A stretch of DNA of 36,674 bases from Acholeplasmataceae bacterium (GTDB lineage Bacteria; Bacillota_I; Bacilli_A; Acholeplasmatales; UBA5453), in the NCBI GenBank assembly GCA_012800005.1, contig JAAZKC010000124.1, positions 1 to 36,674 on the forward strand. Reading direction: 5' to 3'. This document shows, one piece after another, positions 1-12,220 of this stretch. The translations under genes were made by a program, and so were the position numbers. Numbering within the stretch: position 1 is the stretch's first letter; the number at the start of each line of letters is the position of its first letter. The notes beneath the pieces were generated by a model, which saw only the letters and a list, made by a program, of their open reading frames with translations, had not been told where the DNA came from and did not search any database.

Positions 1-732
1 CTATCTAAAAAACAACAGCGCCTTGAAAAAGAAAAAACTAAAGTAAAAATAGCCGTTAATGACTTATCTTTTACGACAAAACGTGGTGAAATATATGGCC
101 TTTTAGGCCCAAATGGAGCTGGTAAAACTACTACTCTTAGAATGTTATCTACACTAATTAAACCTGATAGTGGTGAGGCTTATATTATGGGATATGAAAT
201 TACTAAAAACCCAACTGAAGTTAGAAACAATATTGGTTTTCTAACGAGTGATTTAAAATTAGAGCCACATTTTACCCCTAACTATCTATTTGACTTTTTC
301 GGTAATTTACAAAATGTTCACGCTGACGTTATTAAAGAAAGAAAAGACTATTTATTTAATAAGTTTGGAATTGAAGAATTTAAGGAAGTTAAGGTACAAA
401 ACTTATCTACGGGAATGAAACAAAAAGTGTCATTAGTTATTTCAATTGTGCATAACCCAGAAATTATTATCTTTGATGAACCAACTAATGGTTTAGACGT
501 TATTACAGCGAAAACAGTAACTGACTTTTTACTTGAACTTAAGAGTTTAGGTAAAACAATTATCTTATCTACGCATATTTTTTCACTAGTAGAAAAGTTA
601 TGTGACCGTGTAGGAATTATTATAAACGGAAAAATGGTGGCTGATGATTTACTTAAAAATATGACTAAAGATAAATCGTTAGAAGACTACTTCTTTGAAC
701 TTTACCGTGAACATGGAGATGATGACCTATGA
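1..732 (+). CDS. ABC transporter ATP-binding protein (NatA-like), 5' end truncated by window edge
   Basis: Frame is open from base 1, upstream of the listed ORF start at 142: LSKKQQRLEKEKTKVKIAVNDLSFTTKRGEIYGLLGPNGAGKTTTLRM. Walker A GPNGAGKTT, signature LSTGMKQKV, Walker B IIIFDEP, H-loop STH. Confidence 0.93.
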   Translation, partial: LSKKQQRLEKEKTKVKIAVNDLSFTTKRGEIYGLLGPNGAGKTTTLRMLSTLIKPDSGEAYIMGYEITKNPTEVRNNIGFLTSDLKLEPHFTPNYLFDFFGNLQNVHADVIKERKDYLFNKFGIEEFKEVKVQNLSTGMKQKVSLVISIVHNPEIIIFDEPTNGLDVITAKTVTDFLLELKSLGKTIILSTHIFSLVEKLCDRVGIIINGKMVADDLLKNMTKDKSLEDYFFELYREHGDDDL

Positions 733-1907
733 AAAATATTATGACTATTGTTAAAAAGGAATTAAGAAGATTTTTTACTGATAGAAGAATGGTTGCATCA
801 CTAATTTTACCAGGAATAATTATTTTCGCTTTATATTCGATTATGGGTAGTTTTATGGGACGTCAAATGTCTGTTGAAGAGGACTATAAGTATGAAATTG
901 TTATTGTAAACTATGATAATAACTTAGATCCATATTTCGCTTTTTTAGATTCTGAACATTTTTCTATCACATATATTAATAATACTGATGATACTAATTT
1001 AACTAAGCTTGAAGATAAGGAACTTGATTTATATGTTGTCTATCCTAATAACTTCTATCAAGAATCGCTTAACTATGATTCTTCTGTTGATGGGGTCGGT
1101 AATTCACCAATTGTAAAAATCTATCATAACTCTTCTAAGATAGAATCGGCTGCCGCTTATAATATTTATTTATCAGGACTTTCTTATTATCAAGAAACTA
1201 TTTCTGAAAAATTTAGAGTTAATATTGGAAAAGAAAAGTTTGATTTAATTACTGATGAATCGATGACAATTCAAATTATTACGATGTTAGTGCCATTTTT
1301 ATTAATTACATTTTTATTTATTGGCGCTATGGGAATTAGTATTGAATCAATTGCCGGTGAAAAAGAAAGAGGAACGATTGCGACTATTCTCGCAACCCCA
1401 ATTAAACGTAATGAACTAGCATTAGGAAAAATTATTGCCTTAAGTATTTTAGCTTTAATAAGTGCGGCATCAAGTTTTACTGGATTAATGTTATCTATTC
1501 CTAGATTAATGTCGGGAATTAACTTAGATTTATCAATTTATGGACCTGTTGAGTATTTATTACTATTGTTTGTGATTATTTCCACTGTATTAGTTTATGT
1601 AGTGTTAGTTTCAATTGCTTCAGCTTATGCAAAAAATATTAAAGAAGCTAACTCATTTGCCGCAATACTTTCAATTCTTAATATGGCTGTTGGAGTTACT
1701 TCAATGGCGGGAATAAGTTCAAAAAATATTGTAGTATACTTAATTCCTATTTATAACTCAACTCAAGTAATTTCAGCTATCTTATCATTAGAAGTTAACA
1801 TTATTAATTTATTAGTAACTACTTTTGTTAACTTAGGTATAGTAGGAATTGGCGTATTTCTATTAACTAAAATGTTTAATTCTGAAAAAGTTATGTTTAA
1901 TTCTTAA
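729..1907 (+). CDS. ABC-2 type transporter permease (NatB-like)
   Basis: ATGA overlap with the upstream ATPase; N-terminal TM, large extracytoplasmic domain, C-terminal TM block with GEKERGTIATILATPIKR motif typical of ABC-2/NatB permeases. Confidence 0.88.
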   Translation: MKNIMTIVKKELRRFFTDRRMVASLILPGIIIFALYSIMGSFMGRQMSVEEDYKYEIVIVNYDNNLDPYFAFLDSEHFSITYINNTDDTNLTKLEDKELDLYVVYPNNFYQESLNYDSSVDGVGNSPIVKIYHNSSKIESAAAYNIYLSGLSYYQETISEKFRVNIGKEKFDLITDESMTIQIITMLVPFLLITFLFIGAMGISIESIAGEKERGTIATILATPIKRNELALGKIIALSILALISAASSFTGLMLSIPRLMSGINLDLSIYGPVEYLLLLFVIISTVLVYVVLVSIASAYAKNIKEANSFAAILSILNMAVGVTSMAGISSKNIVVYLIPIYNSTQVISAILSLEVNIINLLVTTFVNLGIVGIGVFLLTKMFNSEKVMFNS

Positions 1908-1911
1908 TTAT

Positions 1912-1938
1912 AAAGACCGCGTTGTGGCGGTCTTTTTT
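1912..1938 (+). terminator. Rho-independent terminator of natAB-like operon
   Basis: AAAGACCGC-GTTGT-GGCGGTCTTTTTTT stem-loop plus T-run directly after the stop. Confidence 0.85.
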
Positions 1939-1951
1939 TATGTTTTAACAA

Positions 1952-1976
1952 GAAAAAAGGACCTTTAAGGTCCTAA
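1952..1976 (-). terminator. Rho-independent terminator downstream of rpsU
   Basis: Minus strand GGACCTTAAAGGTCC followed by TTTTTTC. Confidence 0.75.
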
Positions 1977-1978
1977 AA

Positions 1979-2149
1979 TTATCTTTTGCCTCTTGATGCT
2001 TGGCGCTTCAATTTTCTATTAACACTTGGTTTAACATAATACTCTCTTTTACGTGCTTCTTGAAGGGTGCCCGAACGAGAAACATCTCTTTTAAATCTGC
2101 GTAGTGCATCTTCTAAAGATTCAGATTCTTTAACAACGATTTTTGGCAT
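1979..2149 (-). CDS. rpsU: 30S ribosomal protein S21
   Basis: Short ORF missing from the supplied track: [56 protein letters not shown] (56 aa), typical S21; GGGGGG-type SD upstream. Confidence 0.95.
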   Translation of the reverse strand: MPKIVVKESESLEDALRRFKRDVSRSGTLQEARKREYYVKPSVNRKLKRQASRGKR

Positions 2150-2225
2150 TCTATCCCCCCTTCCATGTGAGTTTTCTTTAAACCGAATACATTATATCTA
2201 AAATAAGTGCTTTTGTAAAGTTTTT

Positions 2226-3332
2226 TTAACTTTTGAACATGTTTTTAAACTTTTCCCATGGTGTTTCTTTGCTTTCTAATGCGTCAAACGCCTTTAAGGC
2301 ATCAATTTGAGCTTTTGTTAAATTTTTTGGTGTTTCAATATTTACTGTAACAAGTTGATCACCTTTTCTACCAGTATTTACATTCATAACACCACGATCA
2401 CGCATTCTTAAAATTGTTCCTGATTGTGTCCCTTGAGGAATTTTAAGTTTAACATCCCCATAAATTGTTGGCACTTCAATTTGATCGCCTAGTGCGGCTT
2501 GTGTAAAGGAAATAGGTACTTCTAATAAGATATTATCTCCACTTCTATTAAATACTTTGTGTGGTCTTACTTTAAAGCGTAAGTATAAATCTCCCGCTGG
2601 ACCTCCATTAATCCCACCTTCACCATAACCAGCCATTCTTAGTGACATATTATTATCAATTCCTGCAGGAATTTTAACTTTAACCTCTTTAGTAGTTTTT
2701 TGCCTTCCAGAGCCATTACAACTCATACATTTATTTTTAATAGTTTTACCTTTACCATTACATTTAGAACATACTTGTTGAGTTCTCATTGAACCTAGGA
2801 TTGTTCTTTGTTCAACCGTGACAAAACCTTGACCTTTACATCTGTCACATGTTTCTACATCACTTTTAGTCTTACCACCAGTACCACCACATGTATGACA
2901 GTTTTCTTCTACTTCAACTTTTAAAGTTTTATTAGTTCCCAGTACTGCCTCTAAAAAGTCAATTGTAATATTTCTTTCATAGTCATGACCTTTTCTTGGT
3001 GCGTTTGGATTAACTCTTTGGCTACCGCCACCAAAAAACGATGAGAAAATATCGGAAAATCCGCCAAAGCCTTCAAATCCACCAAAACCTTGACCACCAA
3101 ATCCACCATTACCAAATGGTGATTCATGACCAAAACGGTCATAATTGGCGCGTTTTTCATCATCACCTAAAGTGTCGTATGCTTCTTGAACTTCCTTAAA
3201 TTTTTCCTCAGCATCTTTTTCACTAGATACATCCGGATGATATTGTTTAGCTAAACGCCTGTAAGCTCTATTAATTTCATCTTTTGATGCGTCTTTATTA
3301 ACACCTAAGACGTCATAGTAATCTCTTTTCAT
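2226..3332 (-). CDS. dnaJ: Chaperone DnaJ
   Basis: J domain with HPD, G/F-rich region, four CxxCxGxG-type zinc repeats, C-terminal substrate-binding domain. Confidence 0.97.
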   Translation of the reverse strand: MKRDYYDVLGVNKDASKDEINRAYRRLAKQYHPDVSSEKDAEEKFKEVQEAYDTLGDDEKRANYDRFGHESPFGNGGFGGQGFGGFEGFGGFSDIFSSFFGGGSQRVNPNAPRKGHDYERNITIDFLEAVLGTNKTLKVEVEENCHTCGGTGGKTKSDVETCDRCKGQGFVTVEQRTILGSMRTQQVCSKCNGKGKTIKNKCMSCNGSGRQKTTKEVKVKIPAGIDNNMSLRMAGYGEGGINGGPAGDLYLRFKVRPHKVFNRSGDNILLEVPISFTQAALGDQIEVPTIYGDVKLKIPQGTQSGTILRMRDRGVMNVNTGRKGDQLVTVNIETPKNLTKAQIDALKAFDALESKETPWEKFKNMFKS

Positions 3333-3348
3333 AAGTTAAACTCCTTTA

Positions 3349-3375
3349 AAAGGGGCAAGTGTTTGCCCCTTTTTA
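3349..3375 (-). terminator. Intercistronic hairpin between dnaK and dnaJ (partial terminator or processing site)
   Basis: AAAAGGGGCAAGTGTTTGCCCCTTTTT inverted repeat immediately after the dnaK stop and before the dnaJ SD. Confidence 0.65.
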
Positions 3376-3377
3376 TG

Positions 3378-5801
<2,424 letters not shown>

Positions 5802-5805
<4 letters not shown>

Positions 5806-6809
5806 TTCTTATATAATTTTGTAATATTCTTGGCGATATATTCCATTAATGGGATAACTTTCGCATAATCCATTCTTGTTGGACCAATAATAGCGATAGT
5901 CCCAACCTCTTCATCACTAACTGCGTAAGGAACACTAATAATTGTACATCTATCTGTAGGCATAAATTCCGCTTCCCTACCAATTTTAAAAGTTAATTTA
6001 TTAGTTCTTCCAATAACTTTTAGAACATCTTTTTGATCTAAAACATAAAGTAGGCGTCTTAATTCTTCTGGATCTTCAATTTCTGATTGCGTAATCATAT
6101 TTCCTAACCCAGCCAAATAAACATCTTCTTCACTCATCTTAGTAAAAGCTCTAATAAACGCATCAACAATCTTTTCTTGATACTCCATATAACCAATAAC
6201 ATCATCTTTCATAAATGATCTTGACAAGATTTCTTTTGCATCTTTTAAGTATCTATTTCTTAAGAGTTCATCTAAAGTTGTGATGGTTTCTTTAAACTGA
6301 GTTGCCCCAAAACCATTAATTTTGAATGTTTGACTTTGAACATGACCTCTATCAGTAACAATTAAGATAACCGCTTCACGATCGTTAATTTTTACAAAGT
6401 CAATTTTTTTAATACGAGTTAAATCTTCATTTGGTCCTAAAATAACTGAAGTGTAATTAGTTAATTCTGATAATAAATCAATTGCCCTTTTAACAATTAC
6501 ATCTTTACTTGTTTCACGTTCAAAAAGTGAGTCAATCATTGGAAACACAGTATTAACATTAGAATCTCTTGTGACAAGGTTATCTAAATAATAACGATAT
6601 CCTAATCTAGAAGGAACTCTACCTGATGAAGTATGAGTTTTTTCTAAATAGCCACTTTCTTCTAATACTTGCATATCATATCTAATTGTCGCACTAGAAT
6701 AGCCTAAATATGGCCAATCTGTTAACAACTTAGAGCCAACAGGTTCTCCCGTTTCCACATAGATTTCAATTATTGCTTTTAAGATTAATTTTTGTCTATT
6801 TGTTAGCAT
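5802..6809 (-). CDS. hrcA: Heat-inducible transcription repressor HrcA
   Basis: N-terminal wHTH (LTNRQKLILKAIIEIYVETGEPVGSKLL...SSATIRYDMQVLEESGYLEKTHTSSGRVPSRLGYRYYLD), HrcA family; first gene of hrcA-grpE-dnaK-dnaJ. Confidence 0.97.
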
Positions 6810-6821
6810 ATAATCATCCTT

Positions 6822-6848
6822 TTAGCAATCTTCAAATTTGACTGCCAT
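6822..6848 (-). promoter_or_regulatory. Degenerate CIRCE-like operator (proximal copy)
   Basis: Minus strand ATGGCAGTC-N9-GATTGCTAA; 6/9 and 8/9 matches to TTAGCACTC-N9-GAGTGCTAA with the exact 9-nt spacer. Confidence 0.65.
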
Positions 6849-6852
6849 TTTG

Positions 6853-6881
6853 ATTATACAACATTGTTTTGGCACTGTCAA
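6853..6881 (-). promoter_or_regulatory. Sigma-A promoter of the hrcA operon
   Basis: Minus strand TTGACA (6876-6881), 17-nt spacer, TATAAT (6853-6858): perfect consensus. Confidence 0.88.
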
Positions 6882-6895
6882 GTATAAAGTGCAAA
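6869..6895 (-). promoter_or_regulatory. Degenerate CIRCE-like operator (distal copy, overlaps -35)
   Basis: Minus strand TTTGCACTT-N9-CAGTGCCAA; 7/9 and 7/9 matches to CIRCE half-sites, 9-nt spacer. Confidence 0.65.
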
Positions 6896-6902
6896 TAAAT
6901 TA

Positions 6903-6925
6903 AAAACAGCCATATTTAGGCTGTT
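6903..6925 (-). terminator. Terminator overlapping the end of the MATE gene
   Basis: Minus strand AAACAGCC-TAAATAT-GGCTGTTT followed by TTAATTT; the stop codon lies in the loop. Confidence 0.55.
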
Positions 6926-8331
6926 TCTAGTTCATCTATTGTTAAATTCTTTAACCATACTCCCTTTTTAATAAAGCTAATTGATAATATTAATTTGAAA
7001 ATATCACTTGCTTTACTCGCAAGGAAAATTGCTAAAATATTAATGTTTAATTCATGTCTATATTTACTTAATATCATTACTGTTGGAAGCCCAACTAAAT
7101 AAGTTGGCAGTTGGTCTACTAAAAAACTTCTTACCGTATCGCCACCAGCTCTTAAGGCGTAATAACTAACCGCGTTATAACCATAGATAATAATAAATAT
7201 TAGGTTAATTAATATTATCTTATAGGCAAGCCAATATAGTTCATTTACTGGTGTTAAAAATAATAATATTGCTGGCGATAAAGCCGCTATTAAGATGATT
7301 ACACCAATATTTGTAAAAATCATAATACCTCTTAATTTCTTTAAGTAATCTTTAGCTTTTTCAAAGTCACTTTCACCTAGTGCTTGACCAATTAAAATAC
7401 CTGAGGCAGTTCCCATTCCTGAATAATAAACAAAAAATATATCTGTAGCAGTTTGTGAGTATCCATATGCAGTTACCCACTCATAAACCCCACTTGTAAT
7501 ATACTTAGCGAATAATACCATTCCAAAAGCCCATAATACTTCATTTGCGATAATTGGTATTCCTTTTTTAAAATACATTGAAACTAATCTTCCAGTAATT
7601 AAAGGCTTTTTAAAGATTTCTTTGGCGTATTTATCTTTACTATAAAATAACGCAATCACTACTAAAACTAATAGTTCTACTATTTTAGAAACTACAGTAG
7701 CAACCGCCGCTCCAGTAGCTCCTAACTCTGGAAAACCAAAATGTCCAAAAATCAAGATGTAGTTTAAACTAATGTTAACGCCAATCCCAATAATACCAGC
7801 TATTAACGGTACTCTAGGTCTTCCAGTAGATCTAAAGAAGACTGAAATCATAAACGGCAAAATAAAGAAAATCGCTCCATAACCAATTACTTTAATATAA
7901 TTTATTCCATACTCGACCGCTGCTAGTTGATCAGGATCATCAAGTGGTAAGAAAGATTTAATTAAAAGGGGCCCAACAAAAACAATCACAAAAGTTGAAA
8001 TAACCCCAACAATTACCGCAAGTATCATTCCCAACTGCATTGTCGCAGTAAGGTTCTTCTTATCTTTAGCACCATAGTATTGAGAAATAAAAATACTAAT
8101 TGCCGCAGTTAAACCTATCCAAAAGAAGTTTACAATATACATAAATCTATTCGCGGTTGATACTCCTGCATAAGCATTGACAGAAAACCCATTAATCATA
8201 AAGTTATCAACAAAGCCTGCGATTGATAAAATCATTTGCTGAATTACAACAGGTATAATTATTGCGAAAGCCTTTTTGTAAAAGTCTTTTGTGCCGATGT
8301 AATTTTTAAATTTACTTCTAATCTGACCCAT
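6916..8331 (-). CDS. MATE family efflux transporter
   Basis: About 12 TM protein; N-terminal IIIPVVIQQMILSIAGFVDNFMI and repeated MATE halves. Confidence 0.92.
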   Translation of the reverse strand: MGQIRSKFKNYIGTKDFYKKAFAIIIPVVIQQMILSIAGFVDNFMINGFSVNAYAGVSTANRFMYIVNFFWIGLTAAISIFISQYYGAKDKKNLTATMQLGMILAVIVGVISTFVIVFVGPLLIKSFLPLDDPDQLAAVEYGINYIKVIGYGAIFFILPFMISVFFRSTGRPRVPLIAGIIGIGVNISLNYILIFGHFGFPELGATGAAVATVVSKIVELLVLVVIALFYSKDKYAKEIFKKPLITGRLVSMYFKKGIPIIANEVLWAFGMVLFAKYITSGVYEWVTAYGYSQTATDIFFVYYSGMGTASGILIGQALGESDFEKAKDYLKKLRGIMIFTNIGVIILIAALSPAILLFLTPVNELYWLAYKIILINLIFIIIYGYNAVSYYALRAGGDTVRSFLVDQLPTYLVGLPTVMILSKYRHELNINILAIFLASKASDIFKLILSISFIKKGVWLKNLTIDELETA

Positions 8332-8353
8332 TTTATTTTCTTTTAAGCCATAT

Positions 8354-8381
8354 AATAAGCAAGCATCAAGGCTTGCTTATT
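8354..8381 (-). terminator. Hairpin between MBL hydrolase and MATE genes
   Basis: AATAAGCAAGC-ATCAAG-GCTTGCTTATT, 11-bp stem; weak T-run. Confidence 0.45.
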
Positions 8382-8979
8382 TTAAAATCGCTTTAATATG
8401 TGGCTTATACCTTTCTTCTCTTAGTGTAGTTATCTCACCATGTCCTGGACACACTTTAGTTTTTAGTGGCAATTTAAAAATCTTAATAATTGAACGCCTT
8501 AATTTACCAATTGAGGCATGTGGATGATTACTTTTGCCAATTTCATCTTTTAATAATGTATCACCTGTATAAAGTGTATCATCAACATAATAACAGACAC
8601 TTCCATGTGTATGTCCTGGTGTATGAATTACTTTAATATTTTTATCCATTAAGGGAATTAAATCACCATCATTAACAAATCTAATAAAAATTTCATCGTT
8701 TTTATATGATTTTTCAATTTGACTTTCTTTATAACCATTTAGATTATCGTTTAAAAAGAGCTGATAATCCTCTCTATGTAGGTAAATTGGACAATCAAAC
8801 TTACCAATTAGATGCATATGATCGCTATCAGCATGTGTTAACAATACTCCAAGTAATTTATAACCTTTAATTTGTTCTAAGATAGTTTCTAAGTTATATG
8901 AGGGGTCAATTAAAATAACCGCATCAAATCTTTTTAAAAGATAAACATTAGAAACTTCTTTCGTTCCCTTAATTAACAT
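8377..8979 (-). CDS. MBL-fold metallo-hydrolase (glyoxalase II-like)
   Basis: THADSDHMHLIG (HxHxDH-like), TPGHTHGSVCYYV, YTGDTL, CPGHGE. Confidence 0.88.
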   Translation of the reverse strand: MLIKGTKEVSNVYLLKRFDAVILIDPSYNLETILEQIKGYKLLGVLLTHADSDHMHLIGKFDCPIYLHREDYQLFLNDNLNGYKESQIEKSYKNDEIFIRFVNDGDLIPLMDKNIKVIHTPGHTHGSVCYYVDDTLYTGDTLLKDEIGKSNHPHASIGKLRRSIIKIFKLPLKTKVCPGHGEITTLREERYKPHIKAILK

Positions 8980-8983
8980 AAAG

Positions 8984-9006
8984 AAAAAAACTATTCAAAA
9001 CGAATA
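8984..9006 (-). terminator. Rho-independent terminator after rpmG
   Basis: Minus strand CTATTC-GTTTT-GAATAG-TTTTTTTC. Confidence 0.75.
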
Positions 9007-9008
9007 GC

Positions 9009-9158
9009 TTACCTTTTCTCTCTGTGTACTGTATGTTTTCTTTCTCTAGGACAGTACTTCTTTAATTCAAGACGTCCTGGCGTATTTTTCTTATTTTTGT
9101 CTGTATGATAGTTCTCTTCGCCACATTCAGTACAAATCATTTTTACTAATTCACGCAT
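9009..9158 (-). CDS. rpmG: 50S ribosomal protein L33
   Basis: [57 protein letters not shown] upstream of ATG at 9158 (track ORF extends further upstream to 9212). Confidence 0.95.
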   Translation of the reverse strand: MRELVKMICTECGEENYHTDKNKKNTPGRLELKKYCPRERKHTVHREKR

Positions 9159-9225
9159 GATATCCCTCCAAATGTTCCAATAAATAATAACATAAGATAT
9201 TATTTTTAGCAAGTGAAAAAGTCTT

Positions 9226-10068
9226 TTATATTTTATTTATTAAAATACCTATTGAAAATGATACTACTGAAACACAGATTGCGATTAAAGCCATTGTTAA
9301 GAAATTTTTTAGTAAACTCTCTTTTTTCGCAATGCTTAAATAAACATTAAAAGTAAAGATTATTAATATTACTGTTCCAATCATTACGCCTAAGGCGACA
9401 TATTTAGAAAGAAACAAATAAGGTAATATTAATAAGGCTACCACCACACTATAAGTTATAAATGTGTATAAAGCGCTCTTTAATGGATTTTCATGATTAT
9501 CAGTTTTTGCGCTTAAAAACTCGCTTGCGGCCATACTTAGTGATGCCGCAACTCCCATAATTAAGGAAACTACCGCAATAGATTTAGAATTTTCTACTGC
9601 GAAAGTAAATCCCGCAATCGCCCCACTCATTTCTATTAAAGCGTCATTTAAGCCTAAAATAACGCTTGAAGCATATAAGAGTTTTTTATCTTTTAGGATA
9701 TTATCTAATTTTTCCTCATGTTTTTTCTCTTCAGTAACTACTTCTTTTATAATAGGAATTTCTTGTTCATATTTTGCATATTTTATATGTGATTTTCTTT
9801 CTCTTTTTTCAAACAATCTTAATGTAAAAATTACTCCAAAAAAAGTTAAAATAAATTTGTAAAAACGATATTGTTTTTTAGAATAGGTATTAATATCTAT
9901 CTTTTCATCCAATAATTCATTTAATTTATGAAAATGTTCTTTTTCTTGAAGCGCGATACCTTTTAAAATTTCTTTATGAGATTCATCAGTTTGTTTTTTA
10001 GAAACCATATTGTATAAATGGTAAGCTAATGCTTCATCTTGGGCAAATTTTTTAATAATTTTTTGCAT
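9226..10068 (-). CDS. VIT1/CCC1 family iron/manganese transporter with N-terminal ferritin-like (rubrerythrin-type) domain, MbfA-like
   Basis: N-terminal ExxH-type motifs ([20 protein letters not shown]) then VIT1-like membrane domain ([38 protein letters not shown]). Confidence 0.82.
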   Translation of the reverse strand: MQKIIKKFAQDEALAYHLYNMVSKKQTDESHKEILKGIALQEKEHFHKLNELLDEKIDINTYSKKQYRFYKFILTFFGVIFTLRLFEKRERKSHIKYAKYEQEIPIIKEVVTEEKKHEEKLDNILKDKKLLYASSVILGLNDALIEMSGAIAGFTFAVENSKSIAVVSLIMGVAASLSMAASEFLSAKTDNHENPLKSALYTFITYSVVVALLILPYLFLSKYVALGVMIGTVILIIFTFNVYLSIAKKESLLKNFLTMALIAICVSVVSFSIGILINKI

Positions 10069-10163
10069 AAAATCATTCCTTAGTGTTACTTGTTAAATTA
10101 TACTATTTTCCATTAAATAAAACAATAATTAAAATAAATGATATAATTAACTTGGTGATTATA

Positions 10164-11204
10164 ATGCATAGATCGAAAACTAGAGAAGTTAAAGTAGGAA
10201 ATTTAACTTTAGGTGGTAATAATAAAGTATATATTCAATCAATGACTAACACAAAAACACATGATGTTGATGCGACTGTTAATCAAATAAACAGTCTTAC
10301 AGAACTGGGATGTGAAATTGTAAGAGTCGCTGTTTTAAATCGCCGTGATGCGAAAGCATTAGGAGAAATTAAGAAAAAAATAACTATCCCTTTAGTTGCG
10401 GATATTCATTTTGATTATAATCTTGCCCTAGAGGCAATCCGCCAAGGCGTTGATAAAATTAGATTAAATCCAGGAAATATTAAATCTAAAGAAAAAGTTA
10501 AGTTAATTGTTGATGCCGCTAAAGAAAAAAATATTCCAATTAGAATTGGTGTTAATAGTGGTTCAATGATGGATAACCTTCCTGCAACACCTGAAAACAT
10601 GGTTAAAACTGCGAAGTTTCATGTTGATATTTTAGAAGATTTAGGCTTTTATGATATTGTTTTATCACTTAAAGCGACCGACCTTGAAACGATGATTGAA
10701 GCATACCGTTTGGCTTCTAAAACTTTTCCATATCCCCTTCATATTGGTGTTACTGAGGCCGGAACCGCGTTTAGTGGAACAGTGAAAAGCGCGATTGGAA
10801 TTGGAATTATTTTATCTGAAGGTATTGGTTCAACTATAAGAGTTTCACTAACCGATAAGCCAGAATTAGAAATAAAAGCCGCAAAAGAAATTTTAAAAAA
10901 CTTAAAGCTTATTTCTAATGTTCCAACATTAATAAGTTGTCCTACATGTGGACGCCTTGAATATGATATGTTTAGTATTGTTAAAAAGATTGATCAATAC
11001 CTAGAAACTGTTAAAAAGGATATAAAGGTTGCGGTGATGGGCTGTATTGTCAATGGTCCTGGTGAAGCTAAAGATGCGGATATTGGTGTAGCTGGAAGAA
11101 AAAATGAGGCTGTGATATTTAAAAAAGGTGAAATAGTTATGAAAGTTAAAGATAGTGAAGTTTATGATATTTTAGTTAAAATGATTGATGAATTTGAGGC
11201 TTAA
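10164..11204 (+). CDS. ispG: 4-hydroxy-3-methylbut-2-en-1-yl diphosphate synthase
   Basis: [15 protein letters not shown]...[18 protein letters not shown]; Fe-S motif [24 protein letters not shown]; likely start ATG 10164 with GGTGAT SD (track ORF starts 10083). Confidence 0.96.
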   Translation: MHRSKTREVKVGNLTLGGNNKVYIQSMTNTKTHDVDATVNQINSLTELGCEIVRVAVLNRRDAKALGEIKKKITIPLVADIHFDYNLALEAIRQGVDKIRLNPGNIKSKEKVKLIVDAAKEKNIPIRIGVNSGSMMDNLPATPENMVKTAKFHVDILEDLGFYDIVLSLKATDLETMIEAYRLASKTFPYPLHIGVTEAGTAFSGTVKSAIGIGIILSEGIGSTIRVSLTDKPELEIKAAKEILKNLKLISNVPTLISCPTCGRLEYDMFSIVKKIDQYLETVKKDIKVAVMGCIVNGPGEAKDADIGVAGRKNEAVIFKKGEIVMKVKDSEVYDILVKMIDEFEA

Positions 11205-11219
11205 TGCCTCTTTTTTTTT
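11196..11219 (+). terminator. Rho-independent terminator of ispG
   Basis: GAGGC-TTAAT-GCCTC-TTTTTTTTT. Confidence 0.85.
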
Positions 11220-11222
11220 ACA

Positions 11223-11250
11223 AAAAAAAGGAAGAAAGACTCTTCCTTTT
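11223..11250 (-). terminator. Rho-independent terminator of nucleoside ABC transporter operon
   Basis: Minus strand AAGGAAGA-GTCT-TTCTTCCTTTTTTTT. Confidence 0.75.
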
Positions 11251-11257
11251 ATACTTT

Positions 11258-12220
11258 TTAAAACGGTATTCCCGCGGCTTTCGGTGCCCTCGATTTCTTT
11301 GAGGTGATTGCTAAAACAACCATTGTCACAATATAAGGTATCATTCTAAAGAACATCGCGATTGGCACATTAGGCATTGATTCAATCCAATTAGCAATAA
11401 AATCAAAACCAAAATAAATAACTGATAATGCTTTAAAGAAGCCAAAAATTACTGATGCTAAAAAGACTTTTAGTGGTCTCCACTGACCAAAGATTAATAC
11501 CGCTAATGCCAAAAATCCAGTTCCTGCAACAGAGCCGTTAAAACTTACTGAACTAGTAATAACATAAATAAGTCCCCCCACTCCCGCAAGTACTCCTGAT
11601 ATTATTACACCTACATAACGGTATTTAATAACGTTTATTCCCGCTGCTTGTGCTGCTTGTGGGTGTTCACCACAACTAGATAATCTTAAGCCAAACTTAG
11701 TGTATTTAAATAAAAACCATGATACTACTAAAATTATAATTCCTAAATAAGTTGTAAGATATGCTTTATTAAAGAAAATTTCATTAATAGGTCCAAGTTG
11801 ATGTAAAAAGTTTGACCTTAATTGGAAATTTGCTTGAAAAGGAATTCTCGTATCATTAATAATCCATTTCATTAAATATAACACTAATGCAGCTGCAAGT
11901 AAGTTAATTGCTGTTCCACCAATTGTTTGGTCAGCTTTCATATTAATTGAAAGGAATGCTAATAAAAGAGAGAAAATTCCTCCACTTAAAGCGGCAATCA
12001 ATATTGCTAATATTAATAATAGTTGAGGATTATCTAAGAAAAACGGATTTTTCTGCATAAAATGGATAAATAATGTTCCACTAAAAGCACCAATAACCAT
12101 TAATCCTTCTAAAGCAATATTAACAATTCCACTTCGTTCACTAAACATTCCCGCTAAAGCAACTATTAAAAGGGGAATAATAAATATCAGTGATTGGATA
12201 ATAATAAATTCAAGTGTCAT
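11258..12220 (-). CDS. Nucleoside/BMP ABC transporter permease (NupQ/YufQ-like)
   Basis: MFSERSGIVNIALEGLMVIGAF...GAINLLAAALVLYL...LFKYTKFGLRLSSCGEHPQAAQAAGINV; ATGA overlap with upstream permease. Confidence 0.9.
   Translation of the reverse strand: MTLEFIIIQSLIFIIPLLIVALAGMFSERSGIVNIALEGLMVIGAFSGTLFIHFMQKNPFFLDNPQLLLILAILIAALSGGIFSLLLAFLSINMKADQTIGGTAINLLAAALVLYLMKWIINDTRIPFQANFQLRSNFLHQLGPINEIFFNKAYLTTYLGIIILVVSWFLFKYTKFGLRLSSCGEHPQAAQAAGINVIKYRYVGVIISGVLAGVGGLIYVITSSVSFNGSVAGTGFLALAVLIFGQWRPLKVFLASVIFGFFKALSVIYFGFDFIANWIESMPNVPIAMFFRMIPYIVTMVVLAITSKKSRAPKAAGIPF

Noticed and set aside
10415-10600. Antisense ORF inside ispG
   Set aside because: Fully contained in a well-supported essential gene on the other strand; no independent evidence.
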